A stretch of DNA of 64,000 nt from Mansonella perstans (taxonomy: Eukaryota; Nematoda; Chromadorea; Rhabditida; Onchocercidae). Where the stretch lies: contig JBAMDO010000054.1 of assembly GCA_037074765.1 (NCBI GenBank), forward strand, positions 46,001-110,000, given 5' to 3'. Numbering within the stretch: the first letter of the stretch is position 1; every line of letters starts with the position of its first letter. The notes under the pieces are model-generated. The model worked only from the letters and a program-made list of their open reading frames with translations. It was not told where the DNA came from and ran no database searches. A program made the position numbers and the translations under genes. This document shows positions 12,601 to 24,803 of this stretch, piece after piece.

Positions 12601-14358
12601 CTAATAACTAAGTTGAGAGTTGCTTAAAAAGTTACTTTGACTTAAAACGTTACTTTAACTTTGTTTAGCAATCTAAAAAAAAATTCATTTTTTATTTAAC
12701 TTCAATGATTATTTACTTTAACATTTTGAATTCACCGCGCTATCATCCATTCATTTTGAGATATGCTGCATATCGAGCTCTAATTTACTATCATTCAGTC
12801 ACATTTGAACCGCTTCTTGAATCTGGTATCACGCGGTAGTACAAAAATTTTTTCATATTAAGAGTTGCTGTTGCTATAGCTTAATGGATTTAGTTTAACG
12901 GCTAAACTTAATATATCATTTTTTTGTCTTTGCTCTTAAAAAGTAAAACTAAACTAAGGATGAAAAGAAAATGAACCAAGCACATTTTCACTAACTTGAA
13001 ACTCTTCAGATATGTCATGTTCTTTTTTTTTAGAATTTTATGAGGTAGTAGCTCGGACCAATAGGAATAAGTGATATCGTGAGGTAGAGCAAGCCATTGA
13101 TGAGATATGTGTAGTAAATGGGACTTCTTACTTCTGAAATTAAAAATTAGTAACTGTTCAGTAATTGGTTCCTGTAACTTGTAATAAAATATCCACGAAT
13201 CTTTTGGTCAAATTTATTTCTGAATAGATTTTAGGGAGCTAGTTGCGATAATGTGGATTAGTAAGCCTAATATATGTAACTGGCTTACAATATGAGTAAA
13301 TGATAAAAAAGCACAGATTTGTTAATAAAGAAGAATGAGCAATGATAAGTGAGAAAGAAAAAAACTCTAGGAATAATCTAAATGCACATGATTTTCATTT
13401 TTAGATACAATCTTTGTTTCATTTCAGTATTTTTAGCCTTACGACTAATTTACACTACTTGTTCAGTTGTTCTTTTAAACTGTTTATCATATGCAAAAGA
13501 TTAGTAAGTTGTTCCAAGATTTAAGTACTGGCCAAAGGTACTTCTTGGTCTAAATAAGTATAATAATTATAATATGTAATGCGAATCAATTTTCGTCATA
13601 AAATGTCATTTCGGTTATCTTCAAATGAAAAAGATTGTTGTTTGGGAGGAAAAATAATACTTATAGGAAGGTTTATGGTAAATATTTTCCGCACTAGGCC
13701 TTTCTTATAGCAATGAATAATTTATTCGTTTTTTTATTTTTTTTGAAAAAGTTGATATGACAACTGGCGGACAGACAGGTTACCAAAAAGGCAAACAAGT
13801 TCTGGTTGTCAGCCGATCGCTGTCAAAGACGAACAAGTACAAATTTGCCATATAACGGTCGTTAATGTTGCTATCATAAAACAGTGTTTTCCTCCGAAGT
13901 TTATACAATAGCCCATTGCACTGCATCACTTGATAATTCTTAATAGATAACTTATTCTCCTCTATCGTCTCATATTTCTGCATTCTCCCAGCTTTTATTA
14001 TTTGTTATATTTTTATTCAATTTAGTAATTAATTACGTGTTCCGGTTCCACTTAGTCTTCAATTTTGAAATTCATTCACAATTTGTTACAAAAATTGCAG
14101 AAGAATTTAACGGCCCTTTAAGAAACATATTGAATTTTCGTTGAAGATACTTTCTCGATCCTGGAATCATAATCATCGAGTTGAAATAAATTACCGTAAC
14201 TTATCGTACTGTTGCTGCAAAGTGTAACATTTTGTAGCACTGTTGTTTATGATGGGGATGATGATGATGAACGTGTAAAATGGTCGGATAATGGATTGCT
14301 TGCGGAGTAGTGACCTAAATGATTGGCATGGCAAGCAGTAGCAGTTCTTACTAACTGT
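9627..14358. other. Non-coding upstream region with C/T-rich patches
   Basis: Mostly A+T-rich. Pyrimidine-rich patches around 10800-11020, 11265-11630 and 12120-12450 give open frames rich in Ser, Phe, Pro and Leu on the pyrimidine strand. Their repetitive composition makes them look like chance frames. A 24-bp poly-A run lies at 11835-11858. No gene is supported. Confidence 0.5.
11835..11858. repeat. Poly-A tract (24 bp)
   Basis: Uninterrupted A run followed by CGTAAAAAAACAG. Simple mononucleotide repeat with no flanking duplication to suggest a retroposed insertion. Confidence 0.9.
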
Positions 14359-14359
14359 T

Positions 14360-14494
14360 AAGCATCATCAGTAGCACCAGCACCAGCACTATCACTATCA
14401 CTATCACCAGCACCAACACCAACGCCAGCACCACTACCGACATCGAAATCGACATCAACATCAACATCAACATCGACATCAACGCTAGCATGGA
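14360..14494. repeat. Trinucleotide/hexanucleotide repeat block (CAC/CAT/CAA type)
   Basis: About 130 bp of AGCACC, ACTATC and ATCAAC units in tandem with substitutions. On the minus strand it produces long open frames of alternating Asp-Val or Gly-Ala, which are artefacts of the repeat and not genes. Confidence 0.85.
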
Positions 14495-14858
14495 AGCAAT
14501 GCAAATTTCTGTGAATGGATGGTGCAGAAGCACCACCCATATGAGCCCATTCATTGGTGGGTGTAGAATGAGGCGGAAAGGGGAGGATGAGGGGTATACT
14601 TCACAGCTCACCTCCTCTTCCTCCCCTTTAACTTGCAGCACTACGCGCGGCATCTCTTTGAAGTTTCTCACTGACGACGGGTTTCAGCTGGGTGGGTCCG
14701 TCTTGATCTCGCCCCCAATCATACAACACAGTTCTTATTTGTAGCAGGTGCCCGAAGCGGTTTGCTCTGCTGGCTGGCTGTGTCCTTCAACTGGTTAAGT
14801 CTGTCCGCGTCCGCGTTTTTCTTTATCATGCAGCGTTACACATATCTATGTATTTATA

Positions 14859-14933
14859 AATAGATTAGATTAGGTTAGATTACATTAGATTAGATTAGAG
14901 ATAGATAGATAGATAGATTGATTGATTGATTGG

Positions 14934-14964
<31 letters not shown>

Positions 14965-15017
14965 GTAGATAGATAGATTGATAGATAGATTGATAGGTAG
15001 ATAGATAGATAGATAGG

Positions 15018-15054
<37 letters not shown>

Positions 15055-15130
15055 TAGATTAGATAGATAGGTAGATAGATAGATAAAGATTAGATTAGAT
15101 TAGATTAGATTAGATCAGATTAGATTAGAT

Positions 15131-15202
<72 letters not shown>

Positions 15203-15378
15203 GATAGATAGATAGATTAGATAGATAGATAGAAGATAGATAGATTAGATAGATAGATAGATAGATTAGATTAGATAGATAAGATTAGATAGATCAGATA
15301 GATAGATAGATAGATAGATAGTAGAGAGATAGATAGTAGATAGATAGATAGGATAAGATAATAAAGATAGATAGATAG

Positions 15379-15441
<63 letters not shown>

Positions 15442-15541
15442 GGGTAGATAGATAGATAGATAGATTGGATTAGATTAGATAGATAAAGATTAGATTAGAT
15501 TAGATTAGATTAGATTGGATTGGATTAGATTTAGATTAAGA
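14859..15541. repeat. GATA / GATTA satellite array (~680 bp)
   Basis: Long tandem array of TAGA (GATA) tetranucleotides interspersed with blocks of GATTA pentanucleotide and occasional GGTA, GATC or one-base slips. A shorter tail of the same kind continues to about 15605. Blocks of pure tetranucleotide alternate with blocks of pentanucleotide, as expected from replication slippage plus unequal exchange. It lies 3.2 kb upstream of the zinc-finger gene and codes for nothing. Confidence 0.95.
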
Positions 15542-15903
15542 CGAAGATTAAGTAAATTAAACAAATTAAATGAAAATAAATTAATAAATAGATGAATAGA
15601 TAGATAATTTCTCCATTATTCAGATTATTCGTTATCCCAGTTTACAAGGGATTTCTTGACAAAATTCCCCTATTATATTATCTGTACACCTGCCACCTTA
15701 TTGTGCGGCAGTGTTTTGTCTTGCATTTAGAAAAAAGCGTATCCAGTTATTATACAAGGATGGTTTCAACACATTCACAGTACCTGACCGACTATAATTC
15801 ACCTGTTATGACAGCGGTTAGTCCCTCATTTCATAATCATATTTTCAGAGTTTTCAGAGATTATTACATTAGCAACGGGATCATTGGTGAGTGTTTTAAA
15901 TTA

Positions 15904-16005
15904 GGTCAACAAATGTTGCACACCGTGGTTCCATCATTCTATCATTGCTCACCGTGGTTCCATCATTCCATCATTGCATACCGTGGTTCCATTATTCCAT
16001 CATGT
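15904..16005. repeat. Minisatellite, ~30 bp unit x 3
   Basis: Three head-to-tail copies of a unit containing CCGTGGTTCCATCATTC with a few substitutions. A related fragment (AATGTTGCACACCGT) occurs at both ends, at about 15911 and 16030, suggesting a local expansion. No coding role is visible. Confidence 0.8.
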
Positions 16006-16399
16006 TTCAGAAGCATTCTCTTGTCAACGAATGTTGCACACCGTTTTAGAATCATTCTGTTTTCATCCTTGTTTGTTACCATCTTATCTTAAGCAGTTTG
16101 TTTCATACATTTTGTTCATATTTCTTATATTCTTCTTTCGATTCACTAAAAAAAAGTCTTTCCATTTTTTTGCTGCTATTTGTAGAAAATTTCTATGGCT
16201 TTTCAGATATTAGATGTTTCAAATATTTCAAAAAAAACCGTCTATATTCGCAATTAAATTTATTTTTTATAAAACGCTTTGCAATTAGAAAGAAAAGTGG
16301 AGAGCAGCAGAGATAAGAATTCTTAAGAGCTTAGATTTTCCTGAGCATTAGTGAATTGAAAAATTGCCCATTTATCAGGGACAGTATCGAATATGGAAG

Positions 16400-16422
16400 A
16401 TGGACGGATGGATGGATGGATA
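16400..16422. repeat. Short (GGAT)n microsatellite
   Basis: About five GGAT units with one substitution (GGAC). Confidence 0.8.
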
Positions 16423-16999
16423 AAACTGTCATGTGTGATTAAACTAATCTTATCGATGATCTAAATTTGCCGTTTGTCGGGGCGTCTGTATGCATATCTA
16501 TGCGCATTTGTCTGTTTACATGCGTGTCTTCTGTTTTCATGTAAACGTTCATACACTGTCACATGCATGTTTTCCTGGGACTCACCTCACCGTGGATCTG
16601 ATTTATCAGGATTGGGTATTACAACTTTCACGTACTTTTTTTTTTGCTAACTGTTTTTAACGCTTTATGAGAAAGTATCAAATAGTTTTCTCTCCAGCTT
16701 GTTGGCGTAAGTTGGGAACAAATATTTTATATGACGCGAATTTCAATGTTTTGGTTACTAACGTTCCTGACTGTTTTCAAATGAGTATTCCAGAAATGTT
16801 ATTAAGGCTGTATTAGTGGTCGAATTATAAAATGAAAAATGATATTGACTATTCAGTTGCATGATGGCTGCAAAAATGCAGTGGCTGTAAGCAAGGCCCA
16901 GCAAATCACTTGTGGTTGATGGGTTCTCTGCTGGCTTTTTCTGAGTTATCAGTCAGTGAAACACAGACATTAGCAATTTTATATGCCCTTTCAGTGAAA

Positions 17000-17260
17000 C
17001 ATGCATGAATTTTTGAATGGGTGAACCAGTGAAGCAACATGATGAGTTGTTTCGTTGGATTGCTATACGGATGCTGCTGTTATCCCGTGTTGACGTGTCT
17101 CGAATGAGATCGTGTATCCTTAAGGAATTATTTTTTCGTTACCTAGTTCGTTTTTGTGAATCTTCTGAGTTTTGCAATGGGACCAGATCGAGGGATTTGG
17201 CCGATCGAGAATTACGACTTCTCCGTCGCTGAACGGTCGCTATTTAGCTATGCTAGCCAT
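17000..17260. other. GC-richer island upstream of the zinc-finger gene
   Basis: This patch is distinctly less A+T-rich than its flanks and carries two overlapping open frames on the plus strand: 71 codons from 17017, and 44 codons from an ATG at 17175 beginning MGPDRGIWPIENYDF. Neither has a convincing donor. It could be a 5' exon, a promoter element or a small independent gene. It is listed so that it is not lost. Confidence 0.35.
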
Positions 17261-18726
17261 TGTTTAGCGCTCCTCCTTTTTTCATCTGTTTTTTCTGTTT
17301 CCAATTTTTAATTGTTTGCTAAGTGCTGGTTTATTAGGACATTTTTTTATCCCTGTTATCATTTCAAATTACTTTCTCATTTTTTTCTAACATATGCATA
17401 CTCCTTTGTTTTTCCCCTTCACCCCATCTTCTTGTTCTTCACGCTCTTGCTTCTGTTATCATTTTAAATTTCGATCAAACTGTCAGTTTCGCTTTTTGCA
17501 GCCATCATACCATCGTTTATCACTCATAAAGTCTTGCTTAAAAAAATGAAACAAAATTATTTCAGCTCCGATTAAGCTAAAATTAATAAATTAGGACGCA
17601 CGAATCAAATTTCTGTTTCTAGATAGAACAGTTTTTTTTTTTTTTAAATCTGTGTGAGATCCATATGCCGATGTTATTTCCTATTTATCACTGTTATCTA
17701 CTGTTAAAAATGACGAAATCGCATGTGATGCTTTGGAAATATTTTTGAGAAAAGAAGCTTCCATGATGCACTGTTTATTTTAATAATATTAATTTGGAGC
17801 TAGAATCGTGGGAATAGTAGAGCAGTAATAGACGTGTAAAAAGAGAAGAGGAAGCAGTAATTTTAATGGGTTTGAAGAGAAATTAGAGAATTTATATACA
17901 CTGCTCATTTGAAATAATTTGGGTTGGTAGGAAGTTGAATTTTTAATGATTCCCAACAAGGAGAAGCGAAAGAGGATTTATACACAATCTCGATGTTTCT
18001 GATCATCATTATCATGATAATAAACTTTGAAACGTTTTAAGAAGTATGAACTGATGTCAACAACAGCATGACAGATAAAAGAGTAAGAAAGGGGTAATGC
18101 TTTTGAAATGATGGTACAGAAATAAGTCCAGTAAAGGCAGTCTGGGCAGGTCTGTGTTGCCCTTCCCATTAGAATATCGCAGTCGAAGTAATCGCACTCT
18201 GATTAGGTGAATTTGATGACAGAAAGAAAGATTTCAAATTCTTCGTTCCGTTTTATTGGATAGTAAGATGTGCTATGTTTCCTTCTGTTTTCGAGTAGTT
18301 GTAATTTGTCTGTAAGGGTAAAAACTTATTTGTTGTACAGGAAGAAATTGATGATTCTATTTACAATCAAAAATCTAATCCAGTGAGTGTGGATTGATGA
18401 ATCACTTGACTGAAAAATTGCTTTTTCCAAAAGAATCTGCACACTGAAAGGTATGTAGGTTCTTTTCCATTTCTGTTATTTGTCTTACATTGTTCTTTCG
18501 AATCTCTTCATTGCGTCTTTGCATTCCTTTTCTGTGAATCAATCGAGTAATTTTGTGTACGATCGAAGTACAAATATTTAATTTATAATTTAGCCTTTTA
18601 GGCAAATTTGCTGAAATGTTCAAGTTGCTCGTCCATTTTTCATATTTGCAGTTAAAAATTCGTATCTGAGCTTCACATGTTTTGAATTTTATAAAATCCT
18701 GAGAAATTATATAAAACAATTCATGT

Positions 18727-18732
18727 TTACAG
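18727..18732 (+). promoter_or_regulatory. Splice acceptor directly before the ATG (trans- or cis-splice)
   Basis: TTTACAG abuts the chosen ATG of the zinc-finger gene. In nematodes such a site immediately 5' of the start codon commonly receives a spliced leader. It could equally be the acceptor of a 5' UTR intron or of an upstream coding exon. I cannot tell which without RNA data. Confidence 0.55.
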
Positions 18733-20430
18733 ATGGATTCTGGTAAATCACCGCTTGCGATGCTTGCAAAAACTTGCGAAACAATTGGTCTTCCCGACAC
18801 ATCGAGCCGGAAATCCAATAAAGATGGTGATAAATCTAGGGATCGCATCAGTCCGAGTAGTAGTGCATCTGGTGAAACGAAAAAAGAAGAACCTAGCCCA
18901 ACGACAAAAAATAAAAAGGAAGGATCTAAAAGTCCCCGTCATATAGTGCATAGCCCATCTGTTGGCAAGAAGACCCCGATAAGTTCCGAGCCGTCTACCA
19001 GTGCCGCTGCTTCATTACCTGCAAATTTGATGCTCAGTGCGCGAGGCTGTTTCCCCATGAATTTCTCACCTCTTGCGACAAGCTTTCCGACCTTTCCTTA
19101 TCCATCTCTCATGCCTGGATTTCCAGCGGTCCCTACTTTTGCCGCTGCTGGAGCGTTTCCAGGTGCGACATCGAATCCATTCTTACGATGTCCAGATCCA
19201 TTAACATGCAAGGGTCTGTTTTTTAAATTCAAAAATTTTGAAAAAATGCCGAAGATGGATTAGTCGTATTTCGGGTTTTTTTGAATAGGTCGTATCGCAC
19301 TGATGAACTGGAGTTAGGGGCTCATTGAAATTGTGAAAAATTACTTATCTGCCGCTGTGGTTCATGAATCCTTTAAGATAGTTCCATTTTAAAGTATTTT
19401 TTTTTTGTTTTATTTGTAGGATGTCCGGCAACTATGATGACAAGGCCATGCGTAACTCCAGGTTGTACAAGTTGTACGATGCATAGTGCTGCTGCTGCAG
19501 CTGTTGTTAGTTCTACACCTGCGGATTTGATGATGACTTTCCCATCATCCTTTTTTGCTGCTGCTTATAGTCCACTTCTATCGGGAACATTACCACCAAC
19601 ATCAAGGTAAATGTTTTTTCAAAAGGTTGCATGAATTGATGTCTTAATAATTTGAAATTAGCTTATATTTTTGCTGAAAATTTTCTTGAAAGAGTAATTT
19701 AATAATAAATTCACCGGAAATTTTTGTTGACCCTATGACGGAATTCCATTTATACGTTCAAAAAATGAGTCGTCTGTACATGTTTCAGAGAAGGTGCATT
19801 TCAGTCTCATAAAAAATTAGAAAAATTCATCGCTCTTGTAATTTTCAGTTCAGCAGCTCAAATTGCTTATCAAAATTTGATGGCTGCAGCTTCTGGACAA
19901 GCAACTAAGCACATCTGTAACTGGATCGAGTCACCAAATACTGTTTGTGCGAAATCGTTTTCAACTGCCGATGAACTTGCTACACACATGAAGGTATGTA
20001 TTTTGTTAGATGTGCACCATCTGACATCTTGGATTTTCAAAAAAAGGCAGCTGCGTTGAGATTAGTAGCGTTAAGAAAGACTAATTTTTGAAATGATGGA
20101 ATGATAATACAATACAGATTGAATGAATAGCTAGCAATGGTTCAAAATTTTTAGTTGGCTCATGCTCCATCAACAGCAACTTCGAGTAGTAGCAGTGATC
20201 TAAAAACGAGCAGTTCACCACGTTCGAACACTACAGCATCGCTAATCAATCATGCTACAGCGGCCGCTTCCCTTCGTTATCATCCATATATGAAACCAAG
20301 TGGTTTAATACCAGCTGTACCAAATCCACTTGGAATACCTTCTTTCCCGACGGTGACAGGTTTTCCTTCAGCGGCTGCATTGCAAGCCATGTATACCCAA
20401 CGTCTTATGGCTACCATGCCTCATCCATAG
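18733..20430 (+). CDS. tlp-1: NET-family C2H2 zinc-finger transcription factor (TLP-1/NocA/ZNF703-like)
   Basis: Nuclear transcriptional regulator of the NET family (Drosophila noc/elB, vertebrate ZNF503/703, C. elegans TLP-1, which controls asymmetric division and tail-cell fate). Four exons: 18733-19213, 19420-19606, 19849-19993 and 20155-20430, all joined in phase, give about 362 aa. Residues 5-18 are the conserved SPLAMLAKTCETIG motif, the counterpart of the vertebrate SPLALLAQTC Sp-type motif. A Ser/Lys-rich, then Pro/Ala/Phe-rich stretch follows. Next comes a Cys cluster matching the CxDPxCxxC box (CPDPLTCKGC, spanning exons 1-2) and a second CxxxCxxC. The single zinc finger CNWIESPNTVCAKSF...H...H begins near residue 240. 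The C-terminus carries RYHPYMK and ends with a MYTQRL segment, both family hallmarks. The finger is split by intron 3 just before its last His. Start chosen at the first Met after an acceptor; vertebrate relatives have extra N-terminal sequence, so an upstream exon is possible. Confidence 0.9.
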
Positions 20431-21410
20431 ATTTATATCCTTAGCACGTTCTTTTATGCTTATCGTGTTACCTACTGAGATAATAATGAACGTCATGACA
20501 CAGTGTCTTCTCCGCTTATTGAAAATCTCTGGAAAATATTTTATGTATCTAGTTTCCCGGCTATCATCCCTCACAAAATATCCATGTCGAATTTGAAAAT
20601 GATAGGCTTTAACTGTGATATAGTATTCGTTTAAGTAAACCCTGTAAATCTATGAATTTAATCTCAAAAGAGTTCCAACCTCCCGTAGCATTTCAGCAGA
20701 GAACCGGCCTTTAAGTGGTCGGTAAGGAGTGCTTATTGATTATCGAAGCTATAACTTGTATCCATTTCTCAGCAGTAATTTATTGCGGGTATTTATTCAC
20801 AACTGTGTTAACTAACTCATTTTTGTACGGTGTTTGTTTTATTGGTATGCTTAATTTTGCTTTCCTACGAATTGTATCTGAATTTGGATTCATGGTTCTT
20901 GCAAATTTTAGATCTACTATTTCTCTGTCTTGTGCTTCGTGTATTTTCAAACTTTTGAAATGTTACGAAGAAATTTTTCCGAAATGAAGATTAATGCACA
21001 AAATGTGTGACAATCTAGTTACATTTGGATCTAGAAAAATCTCACGCAGTTTCTAAATACTAGTAAAAAGATATTTCTTCAAGTCGATTTCCTTAGTTCT
21101 GTAGAAATCATTTGTCAATTTCTTCCCTTGTTATACTTTCACTCTCATCAATTGGAGAGAAAATTTCCAAAAATTCATATTGATCCCGGAAATTTTGATA
21201 AACTTCGCTGTTTTTTTGCATCGTCGGATGAGCGACGATTTCTTCTTCATCATATTTATTATTAAAAAATGTGCAAGGAAAAGTCTGTTTTATTTTCCAT
21301 TTTTGCTTCTTTTCACCAGTTTTGGGTAATTATTAAAGCAAACAACAAAGGGTTTATTTTTCTGTATGTATAAAAAAATTTATTTGTGCACACAATAAAA
21401 TCTTTGACAG
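20431..21410 (+). other. Probable 3' UTR of the zinc-finger gene
   Basis: Non-coding DNA after the stop, with a canonical AATAAA at 21394-21399 that could serve as the poly-A signal. A 90-codon frame (20715-20987) inside it is Phe/Cys/Leu-rich and resembles chance. Confidence 0.45.
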
Positions 21411-24400
21411 TTATTGGTTACACCATTTTAAAGTTTTTTTTTAAAAATACACAGGATAATAACTGTTATTTATTATTATTTCATGCAAATTTTCAATCAC
21501 AAAAACATTTTTAATGTTAATGAGTTTGCCAGAAAAATAATTTCTAGAAAAACAAGTTTCTCAAACAATCTTTGAAAAACATAACAAGCAATAATTATCT
21601 AGGAAATTTTTAGGGGTTTAGGATATTTTGTTCCGAGAGGAATAGAATTTTTACTGATTTGAAGTTGCGCAATTCTTGGTTGAAATTAAACTAAAATCGA
21701 GGGCGATGAAAATTTGGTAACTTTTGATGGCTGAAAGAATGAGACATTGGAAAAAGATTTGTTTATAGCCGTGAAAGATAGGGTTGTGTTTGAGAAGGGA
21801 AGTAAAACTAAGAGGAAGAGAGAGAAAGAGAGGAGGAGATACGTTTTCTGAAGCATTAAAATCAACATTTAATAAATGTTGATGGATGATACGGAAAATG
21901 GCTCATTAATCTTCTTTTCATACCGTAATGATGATCGATTGACGGCTGAATTGATGCATTAGGACAGTTCGGTAAAGCATAAAGAGTTATCTGATACTCT
22001 GCTATGCGCAACACTGCCGGCAATTTTTCAAATTTAGCAAACTGGAAAAAACGGTTTGACGTTGTTCAAAAGAGAAACTGGCATTATATGACTTAGGAAG
22101 TTCCCTGTGTGACAGTCTACAGTTTATTTGATTAATGATCCTAGTTGCAGATTAAAAAAAATGATTGTGTGAATCTGGAACTTGTAATAATGAAATTATT
22201 TTTATGGATAATAAATCATGATACTAGATTAATCAGTGTAGTACCATTCATTAACAAGAAAGGCCTTGATTGGTATCCTGTAGATAATTTCAGTTAACTC
22301 TTTCATGTAGCATATATAAGTTAAATGAGGAATATAATTTGTCCCGCCTTCTTCACTTTCTCAATGAAGACAGATTTTAAGGAAAAGGTCATTCAGCCAA
22401 AATACTGATTAAAGAACGAATTCAAACAATAACTTTTTATGTTTATCCTTAGCTCCAATTGAATTGAACGCTGAATGAAATATAAGATGAATATGATGCT
22501 GAATTATGATTTTTGAGACTAAGCTAGGCCGTTCATTCGATTTTAAGGTCTGGCTTATTACTGCTGATTTCTAAACTCGATTTCACTGGCATTTTTTTTT
22601 GCACTGTTTTCAAAGAGTATCAAAACAATCGGAATCTTCAGTATTCTATGCATAGAAATAGATATGGAATGCTTCGTCCCGCTTTGTGGAAGAATAGATT
22701 CAATAACAGAACAAAAATGTATAAACACTTTGAAATTGTCGTCAAGGAATCATTATAAATTTATCAGCATCTGCAGTGGTGGTATTAAAAAATAATTACG
22801 GAGGGTTTGAATGTTTCAGGCATTCTCACCCAAATCTTTCGAGTGGGGGCTTATTGACAGAAACTTCCGCTCCTGTTTATATCAACATTTTTGCATCTAC
22901 AGAAAATGAACCGAAAAACTAGGAAAAAGATCCGAGAGTTTTCTTCTGGAAGATGCTAACCCAATCGAAGGACAGAATAATGATGGAGTGGAGCATCGTA
23001 AAGCAGAAGTAAAAGCATCTTTAAGTGTCTTTCCGCTGATATAAAACTTGCGCTAGAAACCGGTTATTTTTGTATCTTCTACTTTACTGATTCAAGCACT
23101 GTGTCCGAAGTTCAAGTTGAAGTATCACGTTATAAAATCCTTTTTTTCAGTGCAATCCAATCGTCATGGATGAGGCTGCAAAAGCTAGTATACCAGTATG
23201 TGCACGCAGTTTGAAACAAGAAAGTCCAACAACCCATCGTGTGCGTGAATATTAGCAGTGCTCGTTCTCGGGAAATACAAAAGTTATTGTCCTATACAAG
23301 GGACTCATGGCACGTTACCGTCATCCCACACCATATCCCATCAAGCATGACAATCGCAGTCACTTTAATGAATAAAAAAATTGGGGTGATTATGTGATTT
23401 CAGGCACCAGCAGTAGCTATTATTGCACTAATTATTTATGAAGTGGTGAGTAATTTTCTCATTATGAAAAAGGATTAGTTTGATTCCTTGGAGCAATAAT
23501 AATATATATACAAAGTATGTGGCATGTCATAGTAAAACAAATTGCATGCAAATAAACATTTCTGTCACTGCAACTAATAGAATATCTTGAAAAACAAGCA
23601 AACAAATAACTTCGAGATCTTGAAGGAGTGGAGCGGAGCAATAATCATGTATTTTTAAAGTGAACCGAAGGAAATTAAAAAATGCTCTGAACTCATTAAA
23701 CCGAGACACTGGAAGGCAATAAATCCACAAAAATCAAAATTTCATTATTCTTTTTGCTCCGATTTCATTTCACTTTATTTTCCTTTGGACATCTTCACTA
23801 AACTTTTAGCCGGTACATTCTATATTCCATTAGACTAATAAACGTAATCAATCGTTTAAACTGAACAAAAAAGATGGAAACTGAAATTTAATGTTTTTCT
23901 CGGAGTGGTGACTAGGAGTTCCAGAGAGCTGTAATGGTCCCGAAATGATAATTGCTTAGGAGCAAATGAGTATTGTACTTTATGTCTTTTCCAAATATCA
24001 AATACGTGCTTCTATAAGAAAAGACATTTCAAACTTATTTCTATCTGCTGGTTATTGTCTATTTTTATTTACAAAGTTTATTTGAGAGCTAGTGAATAGT
24101 GTAACTTGGACTTCTGGATGCTAGATTATTAATTGACCTCTATCAGTCTATCGGTATAATTTGCATGCTCTTTTATCTGTATCAGTTCTCATGCTGTTCA
24201 AAAAAGTTAATGAATCAGAAGATGATCACAAAGCAAATCAAGCAATTATATCCAAGAAAAATGCAGTGGAAGTGAAAGGAATTTGTAATTTGTGAACAGT
24301 ATTGGCGCAATGAAAATAGATTATAAATGTGATGGATTTTATTTTTAAAGTCTGCAATATGATTGCACAGATGAATAAAAGCAACCGTGGTCGGTAAAAG

Positions 24401-24770
24401 ACTTGAAAATAATGGATTAAATGCCAACTTCATAAATTTCAAGATCCTGACTGTAATTTCAAAAAGCGTATTCAACTGGAAGTGTTTTCGATGTCAAATA
24501 AAATTTTATCCAAAATTTTATGCAGTCTATTTTGGGGTTCAGATACTTTTAGTCTCATCATAACAGCAGGGAAGGTATATTATACAGCAACAGCAGTAAC
24601 CACCTCTTCGCATTTAATTCACAAATTAGGCACTGCTCCTTCTTGTTACGCTTCTCAGCACTGTGAGGCTGTCATTTGAAGTATTGCTATGTGATATAAA
24701 ATAACGTCTTATGGAAATATGTTGGAGTGCTTACTGATGTGATTTAATACAGGCAGATGACATTAAATGT

Positions 24771-24771
<1 letters not shown>

Positions 24772-24802
<31 letters not shown>
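24772..24802. repeat. Poly-T tract (31 bp)
   Basis: Uninterrupted T run. No target-site duplication or adjacent gene copy was seen. Confidence 0.9.

Positions 24803-24803
<1 letters not shown>

Noticed and set aside
14351..14671. Long minus-strand frames rich in Asp-Val and Gly-Ala
   Set aside because: They are produced by the CAC/CAT/CAA tandem repeat and have no non-repetitive protein content.
20715..20987. 90-codon frame after the zinc-finger gene
   Set aside because: Hydrophobic low-information text inside the probable 3' UTR.
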